Positions 8,714 through 16,855 of a stretch of DNA of 64,000 nucleotides are shown in pieces. The first letter of the stretch is position 1. Each line of letters begins with the position of its first letter. Made by a program: the position numbers and the translations under genes. The stretch lies in contig JAEUHI010000002.1 in NCBI GenBank assembly GCA_016795385.1, forward strand, positions 1-64,000. The letters are read 5' to 3'. The notes below the pieces were generated by a model. The model did not search any database, was not told the origin of the DNA, and worked only from the letters and a program-made list of their open reading frames with translations. The DNA comes from Verrucomicrobiales bacterium. GTDB taxonomy: Bacteria > Verrucomicrobiota > Verrucomicrobiia > Verrucomicrobiales > DEV007.

Positions 8714-8961
8714 CGGCAGTCTTCCGGCCACTCTTCTTCACTGGCTTGTTCGGTAGGATCGTATCCAGGCGCGAACGTGGCTCTCAGTCGCGGATTTGGT
8801 GTCAGTCGGCGAACAGGCGAGGCTGCCGGCGGACGGTAACGATGGATCTCGGCCACAGGTTGGCCGTTCCGTTGCAAGATGACGACCTCCCCTTCTTCCT
8901 CGATCGCCTTGACCAATTGGGAAAGGCGGCTTTTGGCTTCGTGCATGTTGACGGTGATCAT
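8710..8961 (-). CDS. Phd/YefM-family antitoxin
   Basis: An 83-residue antitoxin. The N-terminal half has the Phd/YefM DNA-binding fold pattern (MHEAKSRLSQLVKAIEEEGEVVILQRNGQPVAEI), and the acidic C-terminal tail (DPTEQASEEEWPED) is the toxin-neutralising part. It is the first gene of the module and overlaps the PIN toxin by 4 bases. No Shine-Dalgarno sequence precedes the ATG; a perfect palindrome (8964-8980) lies two bases upstream, so autoregulation at the start codon is likely. Confidence 0.88.
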   Translation of the reverse strand: MITVNMHEAKSRLSQLVKAIEEEGEVVILQRNGQPVAEIHRYRPPAASPVRRLTPNPRLRATFAPGYDPTEQASEEEWPEDCR

Positions 8962-8963
8962 CG

Positions 8964-8980
8964 TTAGCTAGGTTAGCTAA
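8964..8980. promoter_or_regulatory. Palindromic operator candidate of the Phd/PIN module
   Basis: TTAGCTA-ggt-TAGCTAA is a perfect 7-bp inverted repeat with a 3-bp centre, immediately before the antitoxin ATG. Phd/YefM proteins usually repress their own operon through such palindromes. Confidence 0.65.
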
Positions 8981-9108
8981 TTTGCAAAACTTCGCAAGTG
9001 CCGTTTCCCAAACCATGGAAAAAGACGGCCACGAAGCGCTGCCGTGGCTCCCATTCGAGAGGATCGGAACCCAAATCTTCAGCATGGCACGCCACCACCA
9101 GATAGTGC

Positions 9109-10188
9109 ATGATGCCCGCTCTCGCCGTGACCGCTCCGTCCCCCACCTTTCTCTTCGCCACCTGCAATCCGGGCTGGGAATCCGCCCTGAAAGCGGAGGT
9201 GTGGGCGCGCCATGGCGAGGCGGTCACTCCCGCTTTTCTGCGGCCGGGATTGGTGACTTGGAAAATCCGTGAAGACGCGACACTTTCCCTCGCCGGTCCA
9301 CTCCCGGTTTTGGCGCATGTGTCAGGGTCTTCGCTCGGCATGGCGAAGACGCCGGAGGAATTGCCGGAGATCGTCGGACGATGCGGGACGATGCCGGATC
9401 GCATCCATGTCTTTCCACGCGTGCTACCCGAAAACGGCTTCAACGCGGAGGAGTGGGCGTCGATCGATGCCCGTTCCGGGGAGATCACCGCCGTCCTCCG
9501 GGAATCGGGACTGAAGGTCGAGTCTTCCCCCCCCCTTCACGGCGATGTCGTCCTCGACGTGATCCTCGGCGACGAAGGCGAGGCGCTCTTCGTGGGGTGG
9601 CATCGTCATGACCGTTTCCGCTCTCCCTTCCCCGGCGGCATGCCACGGGCGATCCTGCCGGACGACGCGCCCTCGCGCGCTTGGCTGAAGATGGAGCAAG
9701 GCCTCCACTACGCCGGCCTCGGCGATCCGGGAAGCCTCGCCGGAAAGACCGCACTGGAGCTCGGCTGCGCGCCGGGAGGCGGCAGTTTCTCGCTGCTCAC
9801 GCATGGAGCGAAGGTGCTCGGTGTCGACACGGGGGAAATGGATGGCCGCGTACTCGCCTTCGAGGACGGGAAGGGTGCGGCCTTTTCCCACTTCGCGATC
9901 TCCGCCGGCGAGCTCCGCATCGAGGACCTTCCCCGTCGCGTCGATCTCCTCGCCTCGGACATGAACCTCGCTCCACCCGTGGCCCTGCGCTACATCGAGC
10001 GGCTGCAACGGCGGGTGCGGGCGAAGACCCTGCTCCTCACGCTGAAGATCAATGACGCGAAGATGCAGGCGCAGATCCCCGCCTTCCTTGAACGGGTGCG
10101 GAAACTCACGCCGGGTGAGGTGATCGCGACCCAACTGCCGTCCAACCGGAAAGAGATCACGATCCTGAGTTTGCCGGAGCGGAGGTAG
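9109..10188 (+). CDS. FtsJ-domain ribose methyltransferase, RlmM-like
   Basis: A 359-residue SAM-dependent methyltransferase. The N-terminal 160 residues start FLFATCNPGWESALKAEVWAR, as in RlmM and THUMP-type enzymes; the C-terminal FtsJ/RrmJ-like domain carries ALELGCAPGGGSFSLL near residue 220, a DMNLAP acid motif near residue 284 and LLLTLKINDAKM with the catalytic Lys near residue 312. RlmM 2'-O-methylates C2498 of 23S rRNA; this is the best analogy, although CAPGG replaces the usual ACPGG and the protein is divergent. Two ATGs stand in tandem at 9109 and 9112. It is monocistronic and followed by a repeat region. Confidence 0.75.
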   Translation: MMPALAVTAPSPTFLFATCNPGWESALKAEVWARHGEAVTPAFLRPGLVTWKIREDATLSLAGPLPVLAHVSGSSLGMAKTPEELPEIVGRCGTMPDRIHVFPRVLPENGFNAEEWASIDARSGEITAVLRESGLKVESSPPLHGDVVLDVILGDEGEALFVGWHRHDRFRSPFPGGMPRAILPDDAPSRAWLKMEQGLHYAGLGDPGSLAGKTALELGCAPGGGSFSLLTHGAKVLGVDTGEMDGRVLAFEDGKGAAFSHFAISAGELRIEDLPRRVDLLASDMNLAPPVALRYIERLQRRVRAKTLLLTLKINDAKMQAQIPAFLERVRKLTPGEVIATQLPSNRKEITILSLPERR

Positions 10189-10190
10189 GA

Positions 10191-10269
10191 GGCGGTCTAC
10201 CATCAAGCGAAGGAAGAGGCGGCCTACCATCGAGCAAGGAAGAGACGGCCTACCATCGAGCAAGGAAGA
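10191..10269. repeat. Three tandem copies of a 26-27 bp unit
   Basis: The unit GGCGGCCTACCATCGAGCAAGGAAGA occurs three times with small changes (GGCGGTCTACCATCAAGCGAAGGAAGA first). Its first eleven bases recur as the end of the adjoining inverted-repeat element, so this may be a degenerated or expanded left end of that element. Confidence 0.85.
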
Positions 10270-10486
10270 GGCGGCCTACGGAATACGCAGAAAACGCGGA
10301 ATTACAGGGGACCGAGGTAGATGCCGCAGGCATCAACATACGCAGAAAACGCAATTACAGGGGACCGAGATAGATGCCGCAGGCATCAAAATACGCAGAA
10401 AACGCGGAATCACAGGCGACCGAGATAGATGCCGCAGGCCAGCAAAACAATTCCTTCCGTATCTTCGGCGTATTCCGTAGGCCGCC
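10270..10486. mobile_element. Short inverted-repeat element (MITE-like, 217 bp)
   Basis: The element is bounded by a perfect 19-bp inverted repeat: GGCGGCCTACGGAATACGC (10270-10288) and its complement GCGTATTCCGTAGGCCGCC (10468-10486). Inside are three direct repeats of about 54 bp beginning ATACGCAGAAAACGC and ending GATGCCGCAGGCATCAA. There is no coding capacity. A related element lies at 40578-40718. The size, structure and lack of genes suggest a non-autonomous mobile or REP-type sequence; which enzyme would move it is unknown. Confidence 0.75.
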
Positions 10487-10508
10487 CCTCGTCGTTGCCC
10501 CCGCCCCT

Positions 10509-11714
10509 TCAAGACTCCGGCAACTCGACGCACGCCAGATCGCCAACGGCGTTCCGGCAATAGATGCGGCCGTTTGAAATCACGGGTGAGGTCCAGCATT
10601 TCCCTTCGAGGATCTTCTGCTGGTGACGCGCCTTGTATCCCTTCGGGTCGGCGTCGAAGAGGGTGAGGAGCCCGTTGTCGAAAACGATCACGGTCTTGCC
10701 CGCGGCCATGACGCCGCCGCTGCCGAAGCCGGGCACGGTCCAGACGATCTTGCCGGTCGCGGCCTCGAGACACATCAGCTCGGTGGGACGGTGGGTCGTG
10801 CCGTGCAGCGAATAGAGGTGACCGTCGATGAGGACGCCGGGATTGAAATACCACTTCATGTCCTTCTGCTCCCAGATCGTCGTGGGCTCGCCACCGACCT
10901 TCGGTTCGATCATGACCGAGCCGGAGGCCGAAGAGACGATGATGCGGTTTCCGATGACGATGGGATCGGCGGCGTTGACATCGCGGCTCGACTTCCATGG
11001 CAACTCGGAGGCGGCCTTGCCGGTGGCGGGATCAAAGGCGATGAGCCCCTTCGCGGAAAAGAGCAGACGGTTGGCGGTCGGTCCTCCCGCCTCGTAGGGC
11101 ACGACAGTGGCGTAGCCGGAGGTCTCGGTGGAGGAAAGCCAGATCGTCTCGCCGGTCTCCTTGTTCAGCGCGATGCCGCCGCGACCGACGTTGAGGAGGA
11201 CGCGGTCGCCATCGATGAAGGGCGAGCCCGCGAAGCTCCACTCGGGCAGCTCCACCTGGTGATCGGCGACGAGATCGCGGCTCCAGAGGACTTTGCCGTT
11301 GTCGAGATCGAGCTTCAGGGCGTGGCCCTTCTTGCTGAGCGTGTAGACCGAGCCCTCATGGATCGTCGGCGTCGCGCCGGGACCACCCTCGTAGTAAAGC
11401 GGATCGAGGGCGCAGGGATAGGAATGCTGCCAGATGACCTTGCCGGTCTTTGCGGAGAGACACCAGACCGTGTCCGTTTCCTTCTCCGAGACGGTGCGGT
11501 TGCCCATCGTCACGACCTTGTCGCCGGCCACCGAGACGGTGCTGAAGCCGGTGCCGACCTTGGCGGTCCATCGGATCGGGAGTTCCTCCGGAAGGGTCGC
11601 GGGGATCGTTTCCTTGGAAATGCCGTCGTAGTTCGGGCCGCGCCAATTCGGCCAATCGGAGGCGGACAAGAAAGTCGGGAAGACGAGGACGAAGAGGCAA
11701 AAGGGAAACTTCAT
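10509..11714 (-). CDS. Secreted PQQ-type beta-propeller protein (BamB/quinoprotein-like)
   Basis: A 401-residue exported protein with a signal peptide (KFPFCLFVLVFPTFLSA) followed by DWPNWRGPNYDGIS, the typical opening of PVC PQQ-like repeat proteins. Propeller blades are seen as repeated tryptophan-docking motifs: AKTGKVIWQHS, DNGKVLWSRD, ETGETIWLSS and ATGKIVWTVPG. These families are scaffolds or quinoprotein relatives; no PQQ-binding active site can be shown, and BamB-like function is only one possibility. It stands alone, divergent from nothing close; the inverted-repeat element lies just beyond its 3' end. Confidence 0.8.
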   Translation of the reverse strand: MKFPFCLFVLVFPTFLSASDWPNWRGPNYDGISKETIPATLPEELPIRWTAKVGTGFSTVSVAGDKVVTMGNRTVSEKETDTVWCLSAKTGKVIWQHSYPCALDPLYYEGGPGATPTIHEGSVYTLSKKGHALKLDLDNGKVLWSRDLVADHQVELPEWSFAGSPFIDGDRVLLNVGRGGIALNKETGETIWLSSTETSGYATVVPYEAGGPTANRLLFSAKGLIAFDPATGKAASELPWKSSRDVNAADPIVIGNRIIVSSASGSVMIEPKVGGEPTTIWEQKDMKWYFNPGVLIDGHLYSLHGTTHRPTELMCLEAATGKIVWTVPGFGSGGVMAAGKTVIVFDNGLLTLFDADPKGYKARHQQKILEGKCWTSPVISNGRIYCRNAVGDLACVELPES

Positions 11715-11789
11715 GGCGCGCGGGAATGTCGCCGCATGCCGGAAAGCTTCAACGTCCCCTTTTCGCGTGAAGCGGGAGTGCTCCCAGCC

Positions 11790-12746
11790 TCACTTCCACT
11801 CCCACACGTCTTTTTCGATCAGCTTCGCCTCAGCCTTGGGCTTCTCCGACTGCAACCATGCCTTCGCCGCGGCGTCGCCCTTCAGGTAGGCGTCCCAGAA
11901 ACGTGTCGAGATCGTTTGGATCGCAGCATGATGATGCTCGAAACGTTTTTCGTTGAACAAGGCGGTGTCGGAAAAGGCCGAATGCGTCCCGCCCTCGAAA
12001 ACGAGCTGGTATTTGTCACCCGCAGGCAGGGCTGCGTAGACCTCGCGACGGGACTCGGCCGTCATCTCGGGAGTGATCACGCTGGTATCCTCCGTGCCGG
12101 TCATGCAGAGCACGGGTGCCTGAATGTGGCCGAAAGCCTCCGAGGCGGAGAGACCACGCCCGGTCGAGGGACTCATGGGGAGAAAGGCATCGAAGCGCGG
12201 ATCGGGGAAGCTTTTCCCGAGGGGATACGTCTGCCCCATCATCGCCTGGGTCGTCACCGCGCCGAAGCTGTGACCGGTCATGCCGATGTGCTGGAGATCG
12301 AGCGCGCCACTCAACGCTTGACCGGACTCCGCGTTCCACCGCTCGAGCTGGTCGAGGACAAAGGGAATGTCGCCGAGGCGGTCGAGCAGGGATTTTCCGC
12401 TCGCGGCCTGCTTCATCGCCGCCAAACGTTCGCCGCGTCCCGCTTCCTTCCAGACCGATTCATCGCTGCCGGGATGCTGCACGAAGACCGCGACGTAGCC
12501 CTGACGAGCCCAGTGCTCGGCGAGGTAGACACCGTTCTCGCGCGAACCGCCGAGCCCGTGGGAAAAGACGATGACGGGTTTGGCCTCCGCGCTCTTCACC
12601 CGGTAGATCTTCACCGGCACGGTGCGGGAGCGCGCCGCGTCGACCGGCTCGTAGCGGAGCACGTCGATCGCCGCGGGGGAATCGGCACGGGCCAAAGGCT
12701 GGAGCGTCAGCAAAAGGAGGAGGGCGAGGGAGAGGATGGGGCGCAT
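11790..12746 (-). CDS. Secreted alpha/beta hydrolase (platelet-activating-factor acetylhydrolase/cutinase-like)
   Basis: A 318-residue product. ATG 12746 opens a signal peptide (MRPILSLALLLLLTLQPLARA); the open frame upstream has none. Hydrolase features are VIVFSHGLGGSREN (oxyanion hole), GMTGHSFGAVTTQ (nucleophile elbow), VLCMTGTEDTSVI (acid) and FEGGTHSAFSD (catalytic His). The length and order fit the group containing bacterial lipases, PAF acetylhydrolases and polyester hydrolases; the substrate is unknown. It lies on the same strand as the propeller gene, 75 bases upstream of that gene's ATG, so the two could share a transcript. Confidence 0.8.
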   Translation of the reverse strand: MRPILSLALLLLLTLQPLARADSPAAIDVLRYEPVDAARSRTVPVKIYRVKSAEAKPVIVFSHGLGGSRENGVYLAEHWARQGYVAVFVQHPGSDESVWKEAGRGERLAAMKQAASGKSLLDRLGDIPFVLDQLERWNAESGQALSGALDLQHIGMTGHSFGAVTTQAMMGQTYPLGKSFPDPRFDAFLPMSPSTGRGLSASEAFGHIQAPVLCMTGTEDTSVITPEMTAESRREVYAALPAGDKYQLVFEGGTHSAFSDTALFNEKRFEHHHAAIQTISTRFWDAYLKGDAAAKAWLQSEKPKAEAKLIEKDVWEWK

Positions 12747-12835
12747 GTCAGGATAGACTGTGATGGAACCGGATCGGTTACGAGAGATCGAAGCTGCGGC
12801 TTGCGGTGCCCCGATCCGGTGATTGATTGGCGGCG

Positions 12836-13312
12836 ATGTCCGGGAACGCCCCCTCGACCCACCAATTTGTCGTGAACCAACGTGCGGTTCAGGCTTGGAT
12901 TCTCGTGCTTGGTTCTGCCGCTCTCGGAACCGGAATCGCGATCCAGACCTTCGTCGAAGGCAGACACGGCCACCTCTATCTTTTTGCCGTGTTCTTTCTG
13001 GTGCCGGCTCTCTGGGGCTTCCTGCCCGCGACTTATCGCTGGACCCTTGATCATCGCGGAATCTCACGGGGCCGGCATTTGGTTCTTTGGGAGGAAATCA
13101 CCCGCCTCGATCTGAGAACCTTTCCCAAGGGTTTCCGCAGCTCCGGCAGCATCGATCTCTACCTCCACGCCGGAAACAAGCGTTTCGTCCTGAGGACCTA
13201 TGTCGAGCGCGATGCCTGCGAGCTGGCGAGGCGCCTCCGCGAAGCGCTGCCGGAGACCCTCTTTTCCGCCGCCTCGCAGCGCCGCGTGGAGGAAGTGTGG
13301 AAACGCCGCTGA
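12836..13312 (+). CDS. Membrane protein with PH-like domain, function unknown
   Basis: About 158 residues. Two transmembrane segments are visible near the N-terminus (AWILVLGSAALGTGIAI and LYLFAVFFLVPALWGFL), followed by a beta-rich cytoplasmic part (YRWTLDHRGISRGRHLVLWEEITRLDL...) resembling the bacterial PH (bPH) fold, then a basic tail (RRVEEVWKRR). ATG 12836 is used; a TTG nine bases upstream is possible. It converges with the GTPase gene and ends ten bases from that gene's stop. I do not recognise a named family. Confidence 0.7.
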   Translation: MSGNAPSTHQFVVNQRAVQAWILVLGSAALGTGIAIQTFVEGRHGHLYLFAVFFLVPALWGFLPATYRWTLDHRGISRGRHLVLWEEITRLDLRTFPKGFRSSGSIDLYLHAGNKRFVLRTYVERDACELARRLREALPETLFSAASQRRVEEVWKRR

Positions 13313-13321
13313 TCGACCCCG

Positions 13322-14782
13322 TCACTTCCCGAAGATCCCCCGGCTCTCCGGATACAGATCGCCTAACACATCCACCAAGACACGGCGGAATTCCTTCGCG
13401 AGCTTTTTCTTCACCCCGGCGGGATCGTCGATCTTCGCCCCCGCTCTCCAGAGGGACTCCCATGCCGCGGCGTCTTTCGCCACTCTTTCTTCAACGAGCT
13501 TCTGCCAGTGCGCGGGATTGTGCACGGGATCGAGCCAATCGCCCCGGCCCCGGCCGAAGTGCGCGACGGCGAGGTAGAGCAGGAGGATCGATTTCACCTG
13601 GTCGAGGAAGTGGGATTTGGTCCAGCGGACGCGGTTGGTGCCGACCTGGGTCAGATTGTAACCCCGCGCGAGAGCGAAGGTCGTCGCACCGCCCGCGAGC
13701 ATGCCGAGGAGGGCACCGCCGCCGAAGGTCATGCCCCCGGCGGCGAGGTCGGCGGCGAGACCTCCGAGCAATCCCGCGCCGACTCCGCCGACGGCGGCCA
13801 TGAGCGATTCCTCGACATTCCGCTTTACCGCAAAGGCCTCGCGCGAGGCGGCGGCGAGCTGCGAAGCGGTCTCGCCGGAGAGCCCGTGCCGGGCGATGAG
13901 CCGGTTCACCGTTTCCTTGGTGCGCTCGGAGAGCCGCGCATACATGGCCCGCTGGGCTCTCTCAAAGTCGCGGTCGCGATCCTTGTTGCGGACGAGCTGT
14001 TTCAGCTTGTCGAAAAAGCCCGCGTTGCCGATCTCCTCGGTGTCGGCGAGGGCGGAATAGGCGAGATCGGCCATCATGGCGACGGAGTCGTCGAAGACAT
14101 CGAGCTGCCGCGAGACCCAGGCCTCGGAGAGAAGCCGCGCCGTTTCCCGCTTGCCCCCTGACAAAACACCCGCGGCCTCGACGAAGATCTCGTGTTCCTG
14201 CGTCCAGCAGCGTGTGAAGGCATCGAGGGTCGAGACCTTCTTAACGATGCGGTGGCGCGAAAGATGGGCGCGCCAGGCCTCCTCGTTGCGCTCGTCGCGT
14301 TCGGGATCGGGAGTGCCGGTCTGGTTGAGAAAGACGAGAACGGGTTTGCCGATCCATTCGATCACCTCGATCTCGAGATCGATGTAGCCGGTCTCGGCGG
14401 GCGACTGCGAGGCATCGACGAGGTAAAGGACGACGTCGGCCTCGGACTGCACGTTGCGGATCGCCTCCTGGCTGCACCAGAGGGAGCGATCGGTAACGCG
14501 GTCCCAGACCTGGTGGAGGATCCAGCCGACGGGATTGTCGCTCGCACGGAGACGCTTGGCGAGTTTCGCGAGATTCGACCCGAAACCCGGAGTGTCCCAG
14601 AGGAGGGCGCGCCTCTCGCCGCTCTCGATCAGCGGATAAGCCTCCGGCACGAGCGTGACATGGGCGCTGTCGGCGACCTCGCCCACATCGCGGCGCAGCA
14701 GGGTGCGCGCGAGCGCCGTCTTGCCCACGTTGGTGTGGGAGATGAGGCTGAGGACGACTTCTTTGTCGGAGACTTCGGGCAT
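13322..14782 (-). CDS. DUF3482-type GTPase
   Basis: A 486-residue TRAFAC-class GTPase. The G1 loop is SHTNVGKTAL (the first Gly of the usual GxxxxGK is Ser), G3 is WDTPGFG, and the G4 position reads LNQTG, which departs from NKxD, so guanine specificity is uncertain. After the G domain (about 1-175) a helical region and a glycine-rich hydrophobic hairpin (AAVGGVGAGLLGGLAADLAAGGMTFGG-like, about 320-365) suggest membrane association. The DUF3482 region fills the C-terminus. Its stop-to-start distance to the downstream DUF2868 gene, which is read after nothing else but upstream on this strand, is only 3 bases, and the two families usually occur together. Function is unknown. Confidence 0.8.
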   Translation of the reverse strand: MPEVSDKEVVLSLISHTNVGKTALARTLLRRDVGEVADSAHVTLVPEAYPLIESGERRALLWDTPGFGSNLAKLAKRLRASDNPVGWILHQVWDRVTDRSLWCSQEAIRNVQSEADVVLYLVDASQSPAETGYIDLEIEVIEWIGKPVLVFLNQTGTPDPERDERNEEAWRAHLSRHRIVKKVSTLDAFTRCWTQEHEIFVEAAGVLSGGKRETARLLSEAWVSRQLDVFDDSVAMMADLAYSALADTEEIGNAGFFDKLKQLVRNKDRDRDFERAQRAMYARLSERTKETVNRLIARHGLSGETASQLAAASREAFAVKRNVEESLMAAVGGVGAGLLGGLAADLAAGGMTFGGGALLGMLAGGATTFALARGYNLTQVGTNRVRWTKSHFLDQVKSILLLYLAVAHFGRGRGDWLDPVHNPAHWQKLVEERVAKDAAAWESLWRAGAKIDDPAGVKKKLAKEFRRVLVDVLGDLYPESRGIFGK

Positions 14783-14785
14783 GGC

Positions 14786-16219
14786 TCAGACACGGGCGGT
14801 GTTCGGGGCGGTCTCGGGCTGGAGGAGCAGGGCGGCGCTTTCGCCGGCGAAGAGGTGCTTCCACGCTTCCTCGCGCGCGGCCCGGCGGTTCGCGGCATCG
14901 GCGAAGTCGCGCGACTTGCGATCGAAGGCGGTCGCTTCGAGGAGGATGAATCGGACAGGGTGCGGTACGAGACCCAAGAGGGTGCGATACACGGCGAGAT
15001 GGGCCTCGCGTTCGGGTGTGGCGGCGAAGGAAAAGACCGGCACGATCTCCGCGGCCACGGAGCCGGGAGCGAGGGCAAAACTTTCTTCTTCCCCGAAGGC
15101 AACGGTCGGCAGCCAGACCGGCTCGACCGCGGCACCGAATTCATCCTCGAGCCGCCGGACGAGACCGCTTTTGGTGGGTTCGTCAGGATCGAGGGCGTAG
15201 GGCATCAGGGCGACGGTGCGGGCCGATCCGGACGAGGTCGCGAGAAGCCGGGCGAAATAACGCGGCGCGGTCTCGCGATAGGGCAGCGAGCGGGCGAGCG
15301 AGGCCGACCGCATCCGCCAGAGGATCGCGAGGATCCCGCGGGGCACGAGGACGAAGAGGGCGATGGTCAGCGCATACCAGTGGATCCAGCGGGCCGCGTT
15401 TTCTCCGGCGGCGTCGGCACCGCGGATGGCGTCGAGCTCCTCCGGCGTCGGCAGGCTCTGTCCGCTGAGCGAGGCGGCCGGTCCGAGGACGACCTGGAGG
15501 ATGCCGCGGAGCGAGGTGCTGTCGGTGAGGAAGGTGCTTTCCCAGACGGCCCGGTATTCGTTGGCGAGTCCCCTGACATACATCCCACCGATGGCCGAAG
15601 CAGCGAGAACGAAGGCGGCGAGATGGAGGATCGACTTCAAGCGTGCCGCCGTGACGGGAGCGGAAAGTCGCGACCAGCGTTTCTCGAAGAGCCGCTTGGC
15701 GGTGGCGAGGAGGCGGGCGGCGGGATCTGCTTTCTCCTCCGCAGCGGATGCGGAATCCCTCCATTCGAACCACCTTTCGAGAAGCACGGGAGGGCGGCGG
15801 AGAAAAAAGAGCCAGGCTTCGCGCAGGTAGACGAGGGCGCTCCACGCGAGGATGCCGAGGAGCGGAAAGGAAAGGATGTTGATGCGCTTCTCCGGTCCCA
15901 GTTCGTTCGTGAGGTATCCGACGACGGCGGCGGCGATGAGGAACAGGGCGACGAGACCGGGATGTCGCGTCGGATGGGCACTCGCCGCCGGATCGAGCCA
16001 GGCGGAGGAGGGAAAACGCGTCACGATCCGCTCGAGGAGGGCGGTGGCGCGGGTCGCGAGAAAGGCCTCCTCCTTGGTCCGGCCGGGATTCGCGGGCAGG
16101 GGTGCACCGGCCTCGCGCGAGGCCTCCTGCCTTTCCTTCGCGGAGAGCACGATGCCGCCCTCGTCGGTCTCCTCGACCGCCGCGAGCATGAGGATATTCC
16201 GGGAGTCCTCCGTCTTCAT
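14786..16219 (-). CDS. DUF2868 membrane protein, partner of the GTPase
   Basis: A 477-residue membrane protein. ATG 16219 is chosen because the frame upstream only reads across ruvC. Four hydrophobic segments are visible: LVALFLIAAAVVGYL, LLGILAWSALVYL, LHLAAFVLAASAIGGMYV and WYALTIALFVLVPRGILAIL, then a soluble C-terminal domain (about 300-477). The DUF3482 GTPase starts 3 bases beyond this gene's stop and ruvC ends 5 bases upstream of its start, so ruvC, this gene and the GTPase look like one operon. From family knowledge DUF2868 and DUF3482 are a recurrent pair; no role has been assigned. Confidence 0.78.
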   Translation of the reverse strand: MKTEDSRNILMLAAVEETDEGGIVLSAKERQEASREAGAPLPANPGRTKEEAFLATRATALLERIVTRFPSSAWLDPAASAHPTRHPGLVALFLIAAAVVGYLTNELGPEKRINILSFPLLGILAWSALVYLREAWLFFLRRPPVLLERWFEWRDSASAAEEKADPAARLLATAKRLFEKRWSRLSAPVTAARLKSILHLAAFVLAASAIGGMYVRGLANEYRAVWESTFLTDSTSLRGILQVVLGPAASLSGQSLPTPEELDAIRGADAAGENAARWIHWYALTIALFVLVPRGILAILWRMRSASLARSLPYRETAPRYFARLLATSSGSARTVALMPYALDPDEPTKSGLVRRLEDEFGAAVEPVWLPTVAFGEEESFALAPGSVAAEIVPVFSFAATPEREAHLAVYRTLLGLVPHPVRFILLEATAFDRKSRDFADAANRRAAREEAWKHLFAGESAALLLQPETAPNTARV

Positions 16220-16224
16220 CCAAT

Positions 16225-16749
16225 TCAGAGCGGCACGGGTGGATCGGTGAGGACGGCGGCGCGCTTCGGATCGTGCGCGTAGCAATGGGCCATCCCGATG
16301 GCGAGGGCGTCGGCGGCGTCGGAAGGCGGGGTCTCGGTGAGCCCGAGAAGCGCCCGCATCATGAAAGCGACCTGCTGTTTGTCGGCGGCCCCGCGGCCGA
16401 CGACGGCCTGCTTCACCCGCTTCGGAGCGTATTCGTAAATCTCCAGTCCGTGCTCGGCGGCGGCGAGGAGGGCGGCCCCGCGCGCCGCGCCGAGGGTGAT
16501 GGCGGTGCGGTAGCTCTGCACGAAGATCACGCCCTCGACGGCGCAAACCTCGGGCGAAAATTCGCGGATGACCTCGACGAGTTTTTCCCGGATCGCGACG
16601 AGACAGCCCGATTGGCGGAGCCCCTTCGCGTTCTGGATCACGCCATAGGTGAGCGCCCGCTGCGTCCGGCGTCCGGCGGCGGGGGTGGATTCTTCGATCA
16701 CCGCGAAACCCGTGTTCCGCAGCGCGGGGTCGATGGCTAGAACACGCAC
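16225..16749 (-). CDS. ruvC: Holliday junction resolvase RuvC
   Basis: RuvC cuts four-way DNA junctions during recombination, with the RuvAB helicase. The 174-residue length is standard. The catalytic acids are visible: Asp7 in MRVLAIDPALRNTG, Glu in CAVEGVIF (about residue 70), and the acid pair in PPSDAADALAIGMAHC (about 140). The RNase H-like fold order is complete. It is the first gene of a tight minus-strand group with the DUF2868 and DUF3482 genes, and it diverges from thrH. No ruvA or ruvB lies nearby. Confidence 0.93.
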   Translation of the reverse strand: MRVLAIDPALRNTGFAVIEESTPAAGRRTQRALTYGVIQNAKGLRQSGCLVAIREKLVEVIREFSPEVCAVEGVIFVQSYRTAITLGAARGAALLAAAEHGLEIYEYAPKRVKQAVVGRGAADKQQVAFMMRALLGLTETPPSDAADALAIGMAHCYAHDPKRAAVLTDPPVPL

Positions 16750-16855
16750 GGGGGGACTTTAACCCAATTCGCCCGATCGGCATCCCGGCATTCGCGCGGG
16801 ATCCGGAGCATTTTCCCGAGACTCGCGTTTGAATTCCGCCGGAAAGGGCCGAATC

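Noticed and set aside
10270..10486. CRISPR-like repeats inside the inverted-repeat element
   Set aside because: The roughly 54-bp units follow each other without spacers.
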